Source: Aplectana chamaeleonis (lineage: Eukaryota; Nematoda; Chromadorea; Rhabditida; Cosmocercidae). From it: 64,000 bases of DNA. Position numbers and translations under genes: made by a program. Position 1 is the first letter of the stretch. The number at the start of each line of letters is the position of its first letter. The stretch is taken from contig JAPDOI010000040.1 in NCBI GenBank assembly GCA_029168955.1, positions 1,600,501 through 1,664,500 of the forward strand, written 5' to 3'. Below the pieces are notes generated by a model. It did no database searches, was not told the DNA's origin, and saw only the letters and a list, made by a program, of their open reading frames with translations. Positions 20,001 to 35,000 of the stretch are shown one piece after another.

Positions 20001-23000
20001 CGGCGCACTCCCACTTGGGTCCCGCACACTTTCTACGGCGTTCTGCGCACGCCCATTTGGGTCCCGCACACTTTCTACGGCGTCCGGCGCACTCTCATTT
20101 GGGTCCCACACACTTTCTAGGGCGTTCTGCGCACACCCATTTGGGTCCCGCACACTTTCTACGGCGTCCGGCGCACTCCCACTTGGGTCCCGCACACTTT
20201 CTACGGCGTTCTGCGCACACCCATTTGGGTCCCGCACACTTTCTACGGCGTCCGGCTCACTCTCATTTGGGTCCCACACACTTTCTAGGGCGTTCTGCGC
20301 ACACCCATTTGGGTCCCGCACACTTTCTACGGCGTTCTGCGCATTCCCACGTGGGTCCCGAACACTTTCTACGGCGTTCTGCGCACACCCATTTGGGTCC
20401 CGCACAATTTCTACGGCGTCCGGCGCACTCCCACTTGGGTCCCGCACACTTTCTACGGCGTTCTGCGCACACCCATTTGGGTCCCGCACACTTTCTACGG
20501 CGTCCGGCTCACTCTCATTTGGGTCCCACACACTTTCTAGGGCGTTCTGCGCACACCCATTTGGGTCCCGCACACTTTCTACGGCGTTCTGCGCACACCC
20601 ATTTGGGTCCCGCACACTCTCTACGGCGTCCGGCGCACTCCCACTTGGGTCCCGCACACTTTCTACGGCGTTCTGCGCCCACCCATTTGGGTCCCGCACA
20701 CTTTCTACGGCGTCCGGCGCACTCTCATTTGGGTCCCGCACACTTTCTACGGCGTCCGGCGCACTCCCACTTGGGTCCCGCACACTTTCTCCGCCGTCCG
20801 GCGCACTCTCATTTGGGTCCCGCACACTTTCTACGGCGTCCGACGCACTCTCATTTGGGTCCCGCACACTTTCTACGGCGTCCGGCGCACACCCTTTTCG
20901 GTCCCGCACACTTTCTACGGCGTCCGGCGCACTCTCATTTGGGTCCCACACACTTTCTACGGCGATCTGCGCACACCCATTTGGGTCCCGCACACTTTCT
21001 ACGGCGTCCGGCGCACTCCCACTTGGGTCCCGCACACTTTCTACGGCGTTCTGCGCACACCCATTTGGGTCCCGCACACTTTCTACGGCGTTCTGCGCAC
21101 ACCCATTTGGGTCCCGCACACTTTCTACGGCGTCCGGCGCACTCTCATTTGGGTCCCGCACACTTTCTAAGGCGTTCTGCGCACACCCATTTGTATCCCG
21201 CACACTTTCTACGACGTCCGGCGCACTCTCATTTGGGTCCCACACACTTTCTACGGCGTGTTGCGCACACCCATTTGGGTCCCGCACACTTTCTACGGCG
21301 TTCTGCGCACACCCATTTGGGTCCCGCACACTTTCTACGGCGTCCGGCGCACTCCTACTTGGGTCCCGCACACTTTCTACGGCGTTCTGCGCACACCCAT
21401 TTGGGTCCCGCACACTTTCTACGGCGTCCGGCGCACTCTCATTTGGGTCCCACACACTTTCTACGGCGTTCTGCGCACACCCATTTGGGTCCCGCACACT
21501 TTCTACGGCGTTCTGCGCACACCATTTGGGTCCCGCACACTTTCTACGGCGTCCGGCGCACTCCCACTTTGGGTCCCGCACACTTTCTACGGCGTCCGCG
21601 CACTCCCATTTGGGTCCCACACTTTCTACGGCGTCCGGCGCACTCTCATTTGGGTCCCACACACTTCCTACGGCGTTCTGCGCACACCCATTTGGGTCCC
21701 GCACACTTTCTACGGCGTCCGGCGCACTCCCATTTGGGTCCCGCACACTTTCTAGGGCGTTCTGCGCACACCCATTTGGGTCCCGCACACTTTCTACGGC
21801 GTCCGGCGCACTCTCATTTGTGGACCACACACTGTCTAGGGCGTTCTGCGCACACCCAGTTGGGGCCCGCACACTTTCCACGGCGTCCGGCGCACTCCCA
21901 TTTGGGTCCCACACACTTTCTACGCCGTCCTGCGCACCCCCATTTGGGCCCCGCACACTTTCTACGGCATTCGGCGCACTCTCATTTGGGTCCCACACAC
22001 TTTCTACGGCGTTCTGCGCACTCCCACTTGGGTCCCGCACACTTTCTACGGCGTTCTGCGCACACCCATTTGGGTCCCGCACACTTTCTACGGCGTCCGG
22101 CGCACTCCCACTTGGGTCCCACACACTTTCTACGGCGTTCTGCGCCCACCCATTTGGGTCCCGCACACTTTCTACGGCGTCCGGCGCACTCCCACGTGGG
22201 TCCCGCACACTTTCTACGGCGTCCGGCGCACTCTCATTTGGGTCCCGCACACTTTCTACGGCGTCCGGCGCACTCTCATTTGGGTCCCGCACACTTTCTA
22301 CGGCGTCCGGCGCACTCTCATTTGGGTCCCGCACACTTTCTACGGCGTCCGGCGCACTCTCATTTGGGTCCCGCACACTTTCTACGGCGTCCGGCGCACT
22401 CTCATTTGGGTCCCGCACACTTTCTACGGCGTCCTGCGCACTCTCATTTGGGTCCCACACACTTTCTACCGCGTTCTGCGCACACCCATTTGGGTCCCGC
22501 ACAATTTCTACGGCGTCCGGCGCACTCCCACTTGGGTCCCGCACACTTTCTACGGCGTTCTGCGCACACCCATTTGGGTCCCGCACACTTTCTACGGCGT
22601 CCGGCTCACTCTCATTTGGGTCCCACACACTTTCTACGGCGTTCTGCGCACACCCAGTTGGGTCCCCCACACTTTCTACGGCGGTCTGCGCACACCCATT
22701 TGGGTCCAGCACACTTTCTACGGCGTCCGGCGCACTCCCACTCGGGTCCCACACACTTTCTAGGGCGTTCTGCGCACACCCATTCGGGTCCCGCACACTT
22801 TATACGGCGTCCGGCGCACTCTCATTTGGGTCCCGCACACTTTCTACGGCGTCCGGCGCACTCTCATTCGGGTCCCACACACTTTCTAGGGCGTTCTGCG
22901 CACACCCATTTGGGTCCCGCACACTTTCTACGGCGTTCTGCGCACTCCCATTTGGGTCCCGCTCACTTTCTACGGCGTTCTGCGCCCATCCACTTGGGTC

Positions 23001-26000
23001 CCGCACACTTTCTACGGCGTCCGGCGCACTCTCACTTGGGTCCCGCACACTTTCTAGGGCGTTCTGCGCACACCCATTTGGGTCCCGCACACTTTCTACT
23101 GCGTCCGGCGCACTCTCATTTGGGTCCCACACTTTCTACGGCGTTCTGCGCACACCCATTTGGGTCCCACACACTTTCTACGGCGTTCCGCGCACACCCA
23201 TTTGGGTCCCGCACACTTTCTACGGCGTCCGGCGCACTCCTACTTGGGTCCCGCACACTTTCTACGGCGTTCTGCGCCCACCCATTTGGGTCCCGCACAC
23301 TTTCTACGGCGTCCGGCGCACTCCCACGTGGGTCCCGCACACTTTCTACGGCGGCCGGCGCACTCATTTGGGTCCCGCACACTTTCTACGGTGTCCGGCG
23401 CACACCAATTTGGGTCCCACACACTTTCTAGGACGTTCGGCGCACTCTCATTTGGGTTCCACACACTTTCTAGGGCGTTCTGCGCACACCCATTTGGGTC
23501 TCGCACGCTTTCTACGGCGTCCGGCGCACTCTCATTTGGGTCCCGCACACTTTCTACGCCGTTCTGCGCACACCCATTTGGGTCTCGCACGCTTTCTACG
23601 GCGTCCGGCGCACTCCCACTTGGGTCCCGCACACTTTCTACGGCGTTCTGCGCACACCCATTTGGGTCCCGCACACTTTCTACGGCGTTCTGCGCACACC
23701 CATTTGGGTCCCGCACACTTTCTACGGCGTCCGGCGCACTCCCACTTGGGTCCCGCACACTTTCTACGGCGTTCTGCGCACACCCATTTGGGTCCCGCAC
23801 ACTTTCTACGGCGTCCGGCGCACTCTCATTTGGGTTCGACACACTTTCCAGGGCGTTCTGCGCACACCCATTTGGGTCCCGCACACTTTCTACGGCGTTC
23901 TGCGCACACCCATTTGGGTCCCGCACCCTTTCTCCGGCGTCCGGCGCACTCCCACGGGGAACCCACACACTTTCTACGACGTTCTGCGCACACCCATTTG
24001 GGTCCCGCATACTTTCTACGGCGTTCGGCGCACTCTCATTTGGGTCCCACACACTTTCTAAGGCGTTCTGCGCACACCCATTTGGGTCCCGCACACTTTC
24101 TGCGGCGTTCTGCGCACACCCATTTGGGTCCCGCATACTTTCTACGGCGTCCGGCGCACACCCATTTGGGTCCCTCAGACTTTCTACGGCGTTCTGCGCA
24201 CTCTCGTTGGGTCCCGCACACTTTCTACGCCGTCCGGCGCACTCTCATTTGGGTCCCACACACTTTCTACGGCGTTCTGCGCACTCTCATTTGGGTCCCT
24301 CACACCTCCTACGCCGTCCGGCGCACTCTCATTTGGATCCCACACACTTTCTAGGGCGTTCTGCGCACACCCATTTGGGTCCCACACACTTTCTACGGCG
24401 TCCGGCGCACTCCCACTCGGGCTCCGCACACTTTCTACGGCGTCCGGCGCACTCCCACTTGGGTCCGCACACTTTCTACGGCGTCCGGCGCACTCATTTG
24501 GGTCCCGCACACTTTCTACGGCGTTCTGCGCACACCCATTTGGGTCCCGCACACTTTCTACGGCGTTCTGCGCACACCCATTTGGGTCCCGCACACTTTC
24601 TACGGCGTCCGGCGCACACCCATTTGGGTCCCGCACACTTTCTACGGCGTTCTGCGCACACCCATTTGGGTCCCGCACACTTTCTACGGCGTCCGGCGCA
24701 CTCCCACGTGGGTCCCGCACACTTTCTACGGCGTCCGACGCACTCTCATTTGGATCCCGCACACTTTCTACGGCGTCCGACGCACACCCATTTGGGTCCC
24801 GCACACTTTCTACGGCGTCCGGCGCACTCCCACGTGGGTCCCGCACACTTTCTACGGCGTCCGACGCACTCTCATTTGGATCCCGCACACTTTCTACGGC
24901 GTCCGACGCACTCTCATTTGGATCCCGCACACTTTCTACGGCGTCCGGCGCACACCCATTTGGGTCCCATACACTTTCTACTGCGTTCTGCGCACACCCA
25001 TTTGGGTCCCGCACACTTTCTACGGCGCTCGGCGCACTTCCACTTGGGTCCTACACACTTACTACGGCGTTCTGCGCACACCCAGTTGGGTATCGCACAC
25101 TTTATACGGCGTCCGGCGCACTCTCATTTGGGTCCCATACACCTTCCACCGCGTTCTGCGCACTCTCGTTTGGGTCCCACACACTTACTTCGGCGTTCTG
25201 CGCACACCCATTTGGGTCCCGCACACTTTCTACGGCGTCCGGCGCACTCCCACTTGGGTCCCGCACACTTTCTACGGCGTTCTGCGCACTCTCAATTGGG
25301 TCCCGCACACTTTCTACGATGTTCGGCGCACTCTCATTTGGGTCCCACACACTTACTTCGGCGTTCTGCGCACACCCATTTGGGTCCCGCACACTTTCTA
25401 CGGCGTCCGGCGCACTCCCACTTGGGTCCAGCGCACTTTCTACGGCATCCGACGCACTCTCATTTGGGTCCCGCACACTTTCTACGACGTTCGGCGCACT
25501 CTCATTTGGGTCCCACACACTTACTTCGGCGTTCTGCGCACACCCATTTGGGTCCCGCAAACTTTCTACGGCGTTCTGCGCACTCTCAATTGGATCCCGC
25601 ACACTTTCTACGACGTCTGGCGCACTCCCACTTGGGTCCCCACACGCTTTCTACGGCGTTCTGCGCACTCTCAATTGGATCCCGCACACTTTCTACGGCG
25701 TCTGGCGCACTCTCATTTGGGTCCCGCACACTTTCTACGGCATCCGACGCACTCTCATTTGGGTCCCGCACACTTTCTACGGCGTCTGGCGCACTCACAC
25801 TTGGGTCCCGCACACTTACTACGGCGTTCTGCGCACTCTCATTTGGGTCCCACACACTTTCTTCGGCGTTCTGCGCACACCCATTTGGGTCCCGCGCACT
25901 TTCTACGGCGTCCGGCGCACTGTTATTTCGGTCCCACACACTTTCTACGGCGTTCTGCGCACACCCATTTGGGTCCCGCACACTTTCTACGGCGTCCGGC

Positions 26001-29000
26001 AAAGTCTTTTACGGCGTTCTGCGCACACCCATTTGGGTCCCGCACACTTTCTACGGCGTCCGGCGCACTCTCACATGGGTCCCGCACACTTTCTACGGCG
26101 TTCTGCGCACACCCATTTGGGTCCCGCACACTTTCGTCGGCGTTCTGCGCGAACCCATTTGAGTCCCGCACACTTTCTGAGGTGTCCGGCGCACTCCCAC
26201 TTGGGTCCCGCTTACTTTCTACGGCGTTCTGTGCAAACCCATTTGGGTCCCGCACACTTTCTACGGCGTCCGGCGCACTCTCATTTGGGTCCCACACATT
26301 TGCTACGGCGTTCTGCGCACACTCATTTGGGTCCCGCACACTTTCTAGGGCGTTCTGCGCACACCCACGTGGGTCCCGCACACTTTCTACGGCTTCCGGC
26401 GCACTCTCATTTGGGTCCCACACATTTACTACGGCGTTCTGCGCACACCCATTTGGGTCCCGCACACATTCTACGGCCTCCGGCGCACTCCCACTTGGGT
26501 ACCGCACACTTTCTACGGCGTCCGGCGCACTCTCACTTGGGTCACGCACACTTTCTACGGCGTCAGGCGCACTCTCATTTGGGTCCCGCACACTTTCTAC
26601 GGCGTCCGGCGCACACCCATTTGGGTCCCGCACAATTTCTACGGCGTCCGGCTCACTCTCATTTGGGTCCCGCACACTTTCTACGGCGTCCGGCGCACTC
26701 TCATTTGGGTCCCGCACACTTTCTACGGCGTCCGGCGCACACCCATTTGGGTCCCGCACACTTTCTACGGCGTTCTGCGCACACCCATTTGGGTCCCGCA
26801 CACTTTCTACGGCGTCCGGCGCACTCCCACTTGGGTCCCGCACACTTTCTACGGCGTTCCGCGCACACCCATTTGGGTCCCGCACACTTTCTCCCGCGTC
26901 CGGCTCACTCTCATTTGGGTCCCCCACACTTTCTAGGGCGTTCTGCGCACACCCATTTGGGTCCCGCACACTTTCTACGGCGTTCTGCGCACACCCATTT
27001 GGGTCCCGCACACTTTCTACGGCGTCCGGCGCACTCCCACTTGGGTCCCGCACACTTTCTACGGCGTTCTGCGCACTATCATTTGGGCATCGCACACTTT
27101 CTACGGCGTTCTGCGCACGCTCATTTGGGTCCCGCATACTTTCTACGGCGTCCGGCGCACTCCCACTTGGGTCCCGCACTCTTTCTACGGCGTCTGGCGC
27201 ACACCCATTTGGGTCCCGCACACGTTCCACGGCGTTCTGCGCACTCCCACTTGGGTCCCGCACACTTTCTACGGCGTGTGGCGCACTCTCATTTGGGTCC
27301 CGCACACTTTCTACGGCGTCCGGCGCACACCCATTTGGGTCCCACATACTTTCTACGGCGTTCTGCGCACACCCATTAGGGTCCCGCACACTTTCTACGG
27401 CGTCCGACGCACTCCTATTTGGGTCCCACACACTTTCTACGGCGTTCTGCGCACTCCATTTGGGTCCCGCACACTTTCTACGGCGTCCGGCGCACTCCCC
27501 ACTTGAGTCGCGCACACTTTCTACGGCGTTCTGCGCACACCCATTTGGGTCCCGCACACTTTCTACGGCGTACGGCGCACTCTCATTTGGGTCCCACACA
27601 CTTTCTAGGGCGTTCTGCGCACACCCATTTGGCTCCCGCACAATTTCTACGGCGTCTGGCGCACTCTCATTTGGGTCTCGCACACTTTCTACGGTGTCCG
27701 GCGCACTCCCACTTGGGTCCCGCACACTTTCTACGGCGTTCTGCGCACACCCATTTGGGTCCCGCACGCTTTCTACGGCGTGTGGCGCACTCCCTTTAGG
27801 GTCCCGCACGCTTTTTACGGCGTTCTGTGCACACCCATTTGGGTCCCGCACACTTTCTACGGCGTCCGGCGCACACCCATTTGGGTGCCGCACACTTTCT
27901 ACGGCGTCCGGCGCACTCCCACTTGGGTCCCGCACGCTTTCTACGGCGTCCGGCGCACTCCCTTTTGGGTCCCGCACGCCTTCTACGGCGTTCTGCGCAC
28001 ACCCATTTGGGTCCCGCACGCTTTCTACGGCGTCCGGCGCCCTCCCACTTTGGGTCCCACAAACTTTCTAGGGCGTTCTGCGCACACCCATTCGGGTCCC
28101 GCCACTTTCTACGGTGTCCGGCGCACTCTCGTTTAGGTCCCACACACTTTCTAGGGCGTTCTGCGCACATCCATTTGGGTCCCGCACACTTTCTACGCCG
28201 TTCTGCGCACACCCATTTGGGTCCCGCACACTTTCTACGGCGTCCGGCGCACTCCCACTTGGGACCCGCACACTTTCTACGGCGTTCTGCGCACACCCAT
28301 TCGGGTCCCACACACTTTCTACGGCGTCCGGCGCACTCTCATTTGGGTCCCGCACACTTTCTACGGCGTCCGGCGCACCCATTTGGGTCCCGCACACTTT
28401 CTACGGCGTCCGGCGCACTCTCATTAGGGTCCCCCACACTTTGTACGACGTTCTGCGCACGCCCTTTTGGGTCCCGCACACTTTGTACGGCGTCCGGCGC
28501 ACTCATTTGGGTCCCGCACACTTTCTACGGCGTCCGGCGCACTCTCATTTGGGTCCCACACACTTTCTAGGGCGTTCTGCGCACACCCATTTGGGTCCCG
28601 CACACTTTCTACGGCGTCCGGCGCACTCCCATTTGGGTCCCGCACACTTTCTACGGCGTTCTGCGCACTCTCATTTGGGTCCCGCACGCTTTCTACGGCG
28701 TTCTGTGCCCACCCATTTTGGTCCCGCACACTTTCTACGGTGTCCGGCGCACTCCCACTTGAGTCCCGCACACTTTCTACGGCGTTCTGCGCACACCCAT
28801 TTTGGTCCCGCACACTTTCTACGGCGTCCGGCGCACACCCATTTGGGTCCCGCACACTTTCTACGGCGTCCGGCGCACTCTCATTTGGGTCCCGCACACT
28901 TTCTACGGCGTCCGGCGCACCCATTTGGGTCCCGCACACTTTCTACGGCGTCCGGCGCACTCTCATTTGGGTCCCACACACTTTCTACGGCGTTCTGCGC

Positions 29001-32000
29001 ACACCCATTTGGGTCCCGCACACTTTCTACGGCGTCCGGCGCACTCTCTCATTTGGGTCCCGCACACATTCTACGGCGTTCTGCGCACACCCATTTGGGT
29101 AACGCACACTTTCTACGGCGTCCGGCGCACTCTCATTTGGGTCCCACACACTTTCTAGGGCATTCTGCGCACACCCATTTGGGTCCCGCACACTTTCTAC
29201 GGCGTTCTGCGCACACCCATTTGGGTCCCGCACACTTTCTACGGCGTCAGGCGCACTCCCACTTAGGTCCCGCACTTTTTCTACTGCGTTCTGCGCACAC
29301 CCATTTGGGTCCCGCACACTTTCTACGGCGTCCGGCGCACTCTCATTTGGGTCCCACACACTTTCTAGGGCGTTCTGCGCACACCCATTTGGGTCCCGCA
29401 CACTTTCTACGGCGTTCTGCGCACACCCATTTGGGTCCCGCACACTTTCTACGGCGTCCGGCGCACTCATGTGGGTCCCCCACACTTTCTCCGGCGTTCT
29501 GCGCACTCTCATTTGAGTCCCGCACACTTTCTACGGGGTCAGGCGCACTCTCATTTGGGTCCCGCACACTTTCTACGGCGTTCTGCGCACACCCATTTGG
29601 ATCCCGCACACTTTCTACGGCGTCAGGCGCACTCCCATTTGGGTCCCGCACACTTTCTACGGCGTTCTGCGCACACCCATTTGGGTCCCGCACACTTTCT
29701 ACGGCGTCCGGCGCACTCTCATTTGGGTCCCACACACTTTCTACGGCGTACTGCGCACACCCATTTCGGTCCCGCACACTTTCTACGGCGTCCTGCGCAC
29801 ACCCATTTGTGTCCCGCACACTTTCTACGGCATCCGGCGCACTCCCATATGGGTCCCACACACTTTCTACGGCGTTCTGCGCACACCCATTTGGGTCCCG
29901 CACACTTTCTACGGCGTCCGGCGCACTCCCATTTGGGTCCCGCACACTTTCTACGGCGTCCGGCGCACTCTCATTTGGGTCCCGCACACTTTCTACGGCG
30001 TTCTGCGCACACCCATTTGGGTCCCGCACACTTTCTACGGCGTCCGGCGCACTCCCATTTGGGTCCCGCACACTTTCTACGGCGTCCGGCGCACTCTCAT
30101 TTGGGTCCCACACACTTTCTACGGTGTGCTGCGCACACCCATTTGGGTCCCGCACACTTTCTACGGCGTCCGGCGCACTCTCATTTGGGTCCCACACAAT
30201 TTCTAGGGCGTTCTGCGCACACCCATTTGGGTCCCCCACACTTTCTACGGCGTCCGCCGCACACCCATTTGGGGCTCGCACACTGTCTACGGCGTCCGGC
30301 GCACACCCATTTGGGTCCCGCACACTTTCTACGGCGTTCTGCGCACACCCGTTTGGGTCTCGCACACTTTCTACGGCGTCCGGCGCACCCCCATTTGGGT
30401 CCCGCACACTTTCTACGGCGTCCGGCGCACTCCCACTTGGGTCCCGCACACTTTCTACGGCGTCCGGCGCGCTCTCATTCGGGTCCCGCACACTTTCTAC
30501 GGCGTTCGGCGCACACCCATTTGGGTCCCGCACACTTTCTACGGCGTCCCGCGCCCTCCCACTTGGGTCCCGCACACTTTCTACGGCGTTCTGCGCACAC
30601 CCATTTGGGTCCCGCACACTTTCTACGGCGTCCGGCGCACTCCCATTTGGGTCCCACACACTTTCTACGGCGTTCTGCGCACACCCATTTGGGTCCCGCA
30701 CACTTTCTACGGCGTTCTGCGCATACCCATTTGGGTCCCGCACACTTTCTACGGCGTTCTGCGCACACCCATTTGGGCCCCGCACACTTTATACGGCGTC
30801 CGGCGCACTCCCACGTGGGTCCCGCACACTTTCTACGGAGTCCGGCGCACCCTCATTTGGGTCCCACACACTTTCTACGGCGTTCTGCGCCCGCCCATTT
30901 GGGCCCCGCACACTTTCTGCGGCGTCCGGCGCCCCCTCATTTGGGTCCCGCACACTTTCTACGGCGTCCGGCGCACCCTCATTTGGGTCCCGCACACTTT
31001 CTACGGCGTCCGGCGCACTCTCATTTGGGTCTCGCACACTTTCTACGGCGTTCTGTGCACACCCATTTGTGTCCCGCACACTTTCTACGGCGTTCTGTGC
31101 ACACCCATTTGTGTCCCGCACACTTTCTACGGCGTCCGGCGCACTCTCGTTTGGGTCTCGTACAGTTTCTACGGCGTTCTGCGCACACCCATTTGGGTCC
31201 CGCACACGTTCTACGGCGTCTTGCGCACACTCGTTTAGGTCCCGCACACTTTCTACGGCGTTCTGCGCACACCAACTTGGGTCCCACACACTTTCTACGG
31301 CGTTCTGCGCACACCCATTTGGGTCCCGCACACTTTCTACGGCGTCCGGCGCACTCCCATTTGCGTCCCACACACTTTCTACGGCATTCTGCGCACACCC
31401 ATTTGGGTCCCGCTAACTTTCTACGACGTCAGGCGCACACCCATTTGGGTCCCGCACACATTCTACGGCCTCCGGCGCACTCCCACTTGGGTCCCGCACA
31501 CATTCTACGGCCTCCGGCGCACTCCCACTTGGGTCCCGCACACTTTCTACGGCGTTCTGCGCAAACCCATTTGGGTCCCGCACACTTTCTACGGCGTCCG
31601 GCGCACTCTCATTTGGGTCCCGCACACTTTCTACGGCGTCCGGCGCACTCCCATTTGCGTCCCACACACTTTCTACGGCATTCTGCGCACACCCATTTGG
31701 GTCCCGCTAACTTTCTACGGCGTCCGGCGTACTCCCGTTTGCGTCCCACACACTTTCTACGGCGTCCGGCGCACTCTCATTTGGGTCCCGCACACTTTCT
31801 ACGGCGTCCGGCGCACTCTCATTTGGGTCCCGCACACTTTCTACGGCGTCCGGCGCACTCCCACTTGGGTCCCGCACACTTTATACGGCGTCCGGCGCAC
31901 TCCCACTTGGGTCCCGCACACATTCTACGGCCTCCGGCGCACTCCCACTTGGGTCCCGCACACTTTCTACTGCGCCCGCCGCACTCTCTTTTGGGTCCCA

Positions 32001-35000
32001 CACACTTTCTACGGCGTTCTGCGCACGCCCATTTGGGTCCCGCACACTTTCTACGGCGTCCGGGGCACTCCCATTTGAGTCCCGCACCCTTTCTACGGCG
32101 TCCGGCGCACTCCCATTTGGGTCCCGCACACTTTCTACGGCGTCCGGCGCACTCTCATTTGGGTCCCACACACTTTCTACGGCGTTCTGCGCACACCCAT
32201 TTGGGTCCCGCAGAATTTCTGCGGCGTCCGGCGCACTCCCATTTGGGCCCCACACACTTTCTACGGCGTTCTGCGCACACCCATTTGGGTCCCGCACACT
32301 TTCTACGGCGTCCGGCGCACTCCCACTTGGGTCCCGCACACTTTCTCCGGCGTTCTGCGCACACCCATTTGGGTCCCGCACACTTTCTACGGCGTCCGGC
32401 GCACTCCCACTTGGGTCCCGCACACTTTATACGGCGTGCGGCGCACTCCCACTTGGGTCCCGAACTTTTTCTACGGCGTTCTGCGCACAACCACTTGGGT
32501 CCCGCACACTTTCTACGGCCTCGGCCCCACTCTCATTTGGGTCCCACACACTTTCTACGGCGTTTTGCGCACACTCATTTGGGTCCCGCACACTTTCTAC
32601 GGCGTCCTACGCACTCTCATTTGGGTCCCGCACACTGTCTACGGCGTCCGGCGCACTCTCATTTGGGTCCCACACACTTTCTACGGCGTTCTGCGCGCAC
32701 TCATTTGGGTCCCGCACACTTTCTACGGCGTTCTGCGCACGCCCATGTGGGTCCCGCGCACTTTATACGGCGTCCGGCGCACGCCCATTTGGGTCCCGCA
32801 CACTTTCTACGGCGTCCGGCGCACTCCCACGTGGGTCCCGCACACTTTCTACGGCGTCCGGCGCGCTCTCATTTGGGTCCCGCACACTTTCTACGGCGTT
32901 CTGCGCCCTCCCATTTGGGTCCCGCACACTTTCTACGGCGTCCGGCTCACTCTAATTTGGGTCCCACACACTTTCTACGGCGTTCTGCGCACACCCATTT
33001 GGGTCCCGCACACTTTCTACGGCGTCCGGCGCACACCCATTTGGATCCCGCACACTTTCTACGGCGTCCGGCGCACTCCCATTTGGGTCCCTCACACTTT
33101 CTACGGCGCCCGGCGCACTCCCACGTGGGTCCCGCACACTTTCTACGGCGTCCGGCGCACTCTCATTTGGGTCCCACACACTTTCTACGGCGTTCTGCGC
33201 ACACCCATTTGGGTCCCGCACACTTTCTACGGCGTCCGGCGCACTCCCATTTGGGTCCCGCACACTTTCTACGGCGTCCGGCTCACTCTAATTTGGGTCC
33301 CACACACTTTCTACGGCGTCCGGCGCACTCTCATTTGGGCCCCGCACACTTTCTACGGCGTCCGGCGAACTCTCATTTGGGTCCCACACACTTTCTAGGG
33401 CGTTCTGCGTACACCCATTTGGGTCCCGCACACTTTCTACGGCGTCCGGCGCACTCCCACTTGGGCCCCACACACGTTCTACGGCGTCCGGCGCACTCTC
33501 ATTTGGGTCTCGCACACTTTCTACGGCGTTCTGTGCACACCCATTTGTGTCCCGCACACTTTCTACGGCGTCCGGCGCACTCTCGTTTGGGTCTCGTACA
33601 GTTTCTACGGCGTTCTGCGCACACCCATTTGGGTCCCGCACACTTTCTACGGCGTCCGGCGCACTCTCATTTGGGTCCCGCACACTTTCTACGGCGTCCG
33701 ATGCACTCTCATTTGGGTCCCACACACTTTCTACGGCGTTCTGCGCACACCCATTTGGGTCCCGCACACTTTCTACGGCGTCCGGCGCACTCCCATTTGC
33801 GTCCCACACACTTTCTACGGCATTCTGCGCGCACCCATTTGGGTCCCGCACACTTTCTACGGCGTCCGGCGCACTCCTCATTTGGGTCCCGCACACTTTC
33901 TACGGCGTCCGGCGCACTCTCATTTGGGTCCCCCACACTTTCTAAGGCGTCCGGCGCACTCTCATTTGGGTCTCGCACACTTTCTACGGCGTCAGGCGCA
34001 CTCCCGTTTGCGTCCCACACACTTTCTACGGCGTCCGGCGCACTCTCATTTGGGTCCCGCACACTTTCTACGGCGTCCTGCGCACACCCATTTGGGTCCC
34101 ACACACTTTCTACGGCGTCCGGCGCACTCCCACTTGGATCCCACACACTTTCTGCAGCGTCTGGCCCACTCCCACTTGGGTTCCGCACACTTTCTATGGC
34201 GTTCTGCGCACACCCATTTGGGTCCCGCACACTTTCTACGGAGTCCGGCGCCCTCACATTTGGGTTCCACACACTTTCTACGGCGTCCGGCGCACTCCCA
34301 CTTGGATCCCACACACTTTCTACGGCGTTCTGCGCACTCCATTTGGGTCCCACACACTTTCTACGGCGTCCGGCGCACTCCCACTTGGATCCCACACACT
34401 TTCTGCAGCGTCTGGCCCACTCCCACTTGGGTTCCGCACACTTTCTACGGAGTCCGGCGCACTCACATTTGGGTTCCACACACTTTCTACGGAGTTCTGC
34501 GCACACCCATTTGGGTCCCGTACACTTTCTATGGCGTTCTGCGCACACCCATTTGGGTCCCGCACACTTTCTACGGCGTCCTGCGCACACCCGTTTGGGT
34601 CCCACACACTCACCACGGCGTCCGACGCACTCCCACTTGGGTTCCGCACACTTTCTATGGCGTTCTGCGCACACCCATTAGGGTCCTTTCTATGACGTTC
34701 GGCGCACTTTCATTTGGGTCCCGCACTTTCTACGGCGTTCGGTGCACTCTCATTTGGGTCCCACACACTTTCTATGGCGTACTGCGCACACCCATTTGGG
34801 TCCTGCACACTTTCTACGGCGTTCGGCGCACTCTCATTTGGGTCCCACACACTTTCTATGGCGTCCGACGCACTCCCACTTGGGTTCCGCACACTTTCTA
34901 TGGCGTCCGGTGCACTCTTATTTGGGTCCCGCACACTTTCTACGGCGTTCTGCGCACACCCATTTGGGTCCCGCACACTTTATACGGCGTCCGGCGCACT

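Noticed and set aside
29471..34681. A 1,736-codon open frame, and dozens of similar ones on both strands between 13.9 and 47.7 kb
   Set aside because: They follow from the 42-bp period and a stop-poor consensus; frames slide into one another after single-base indels, and plus and minus strands are equally open.
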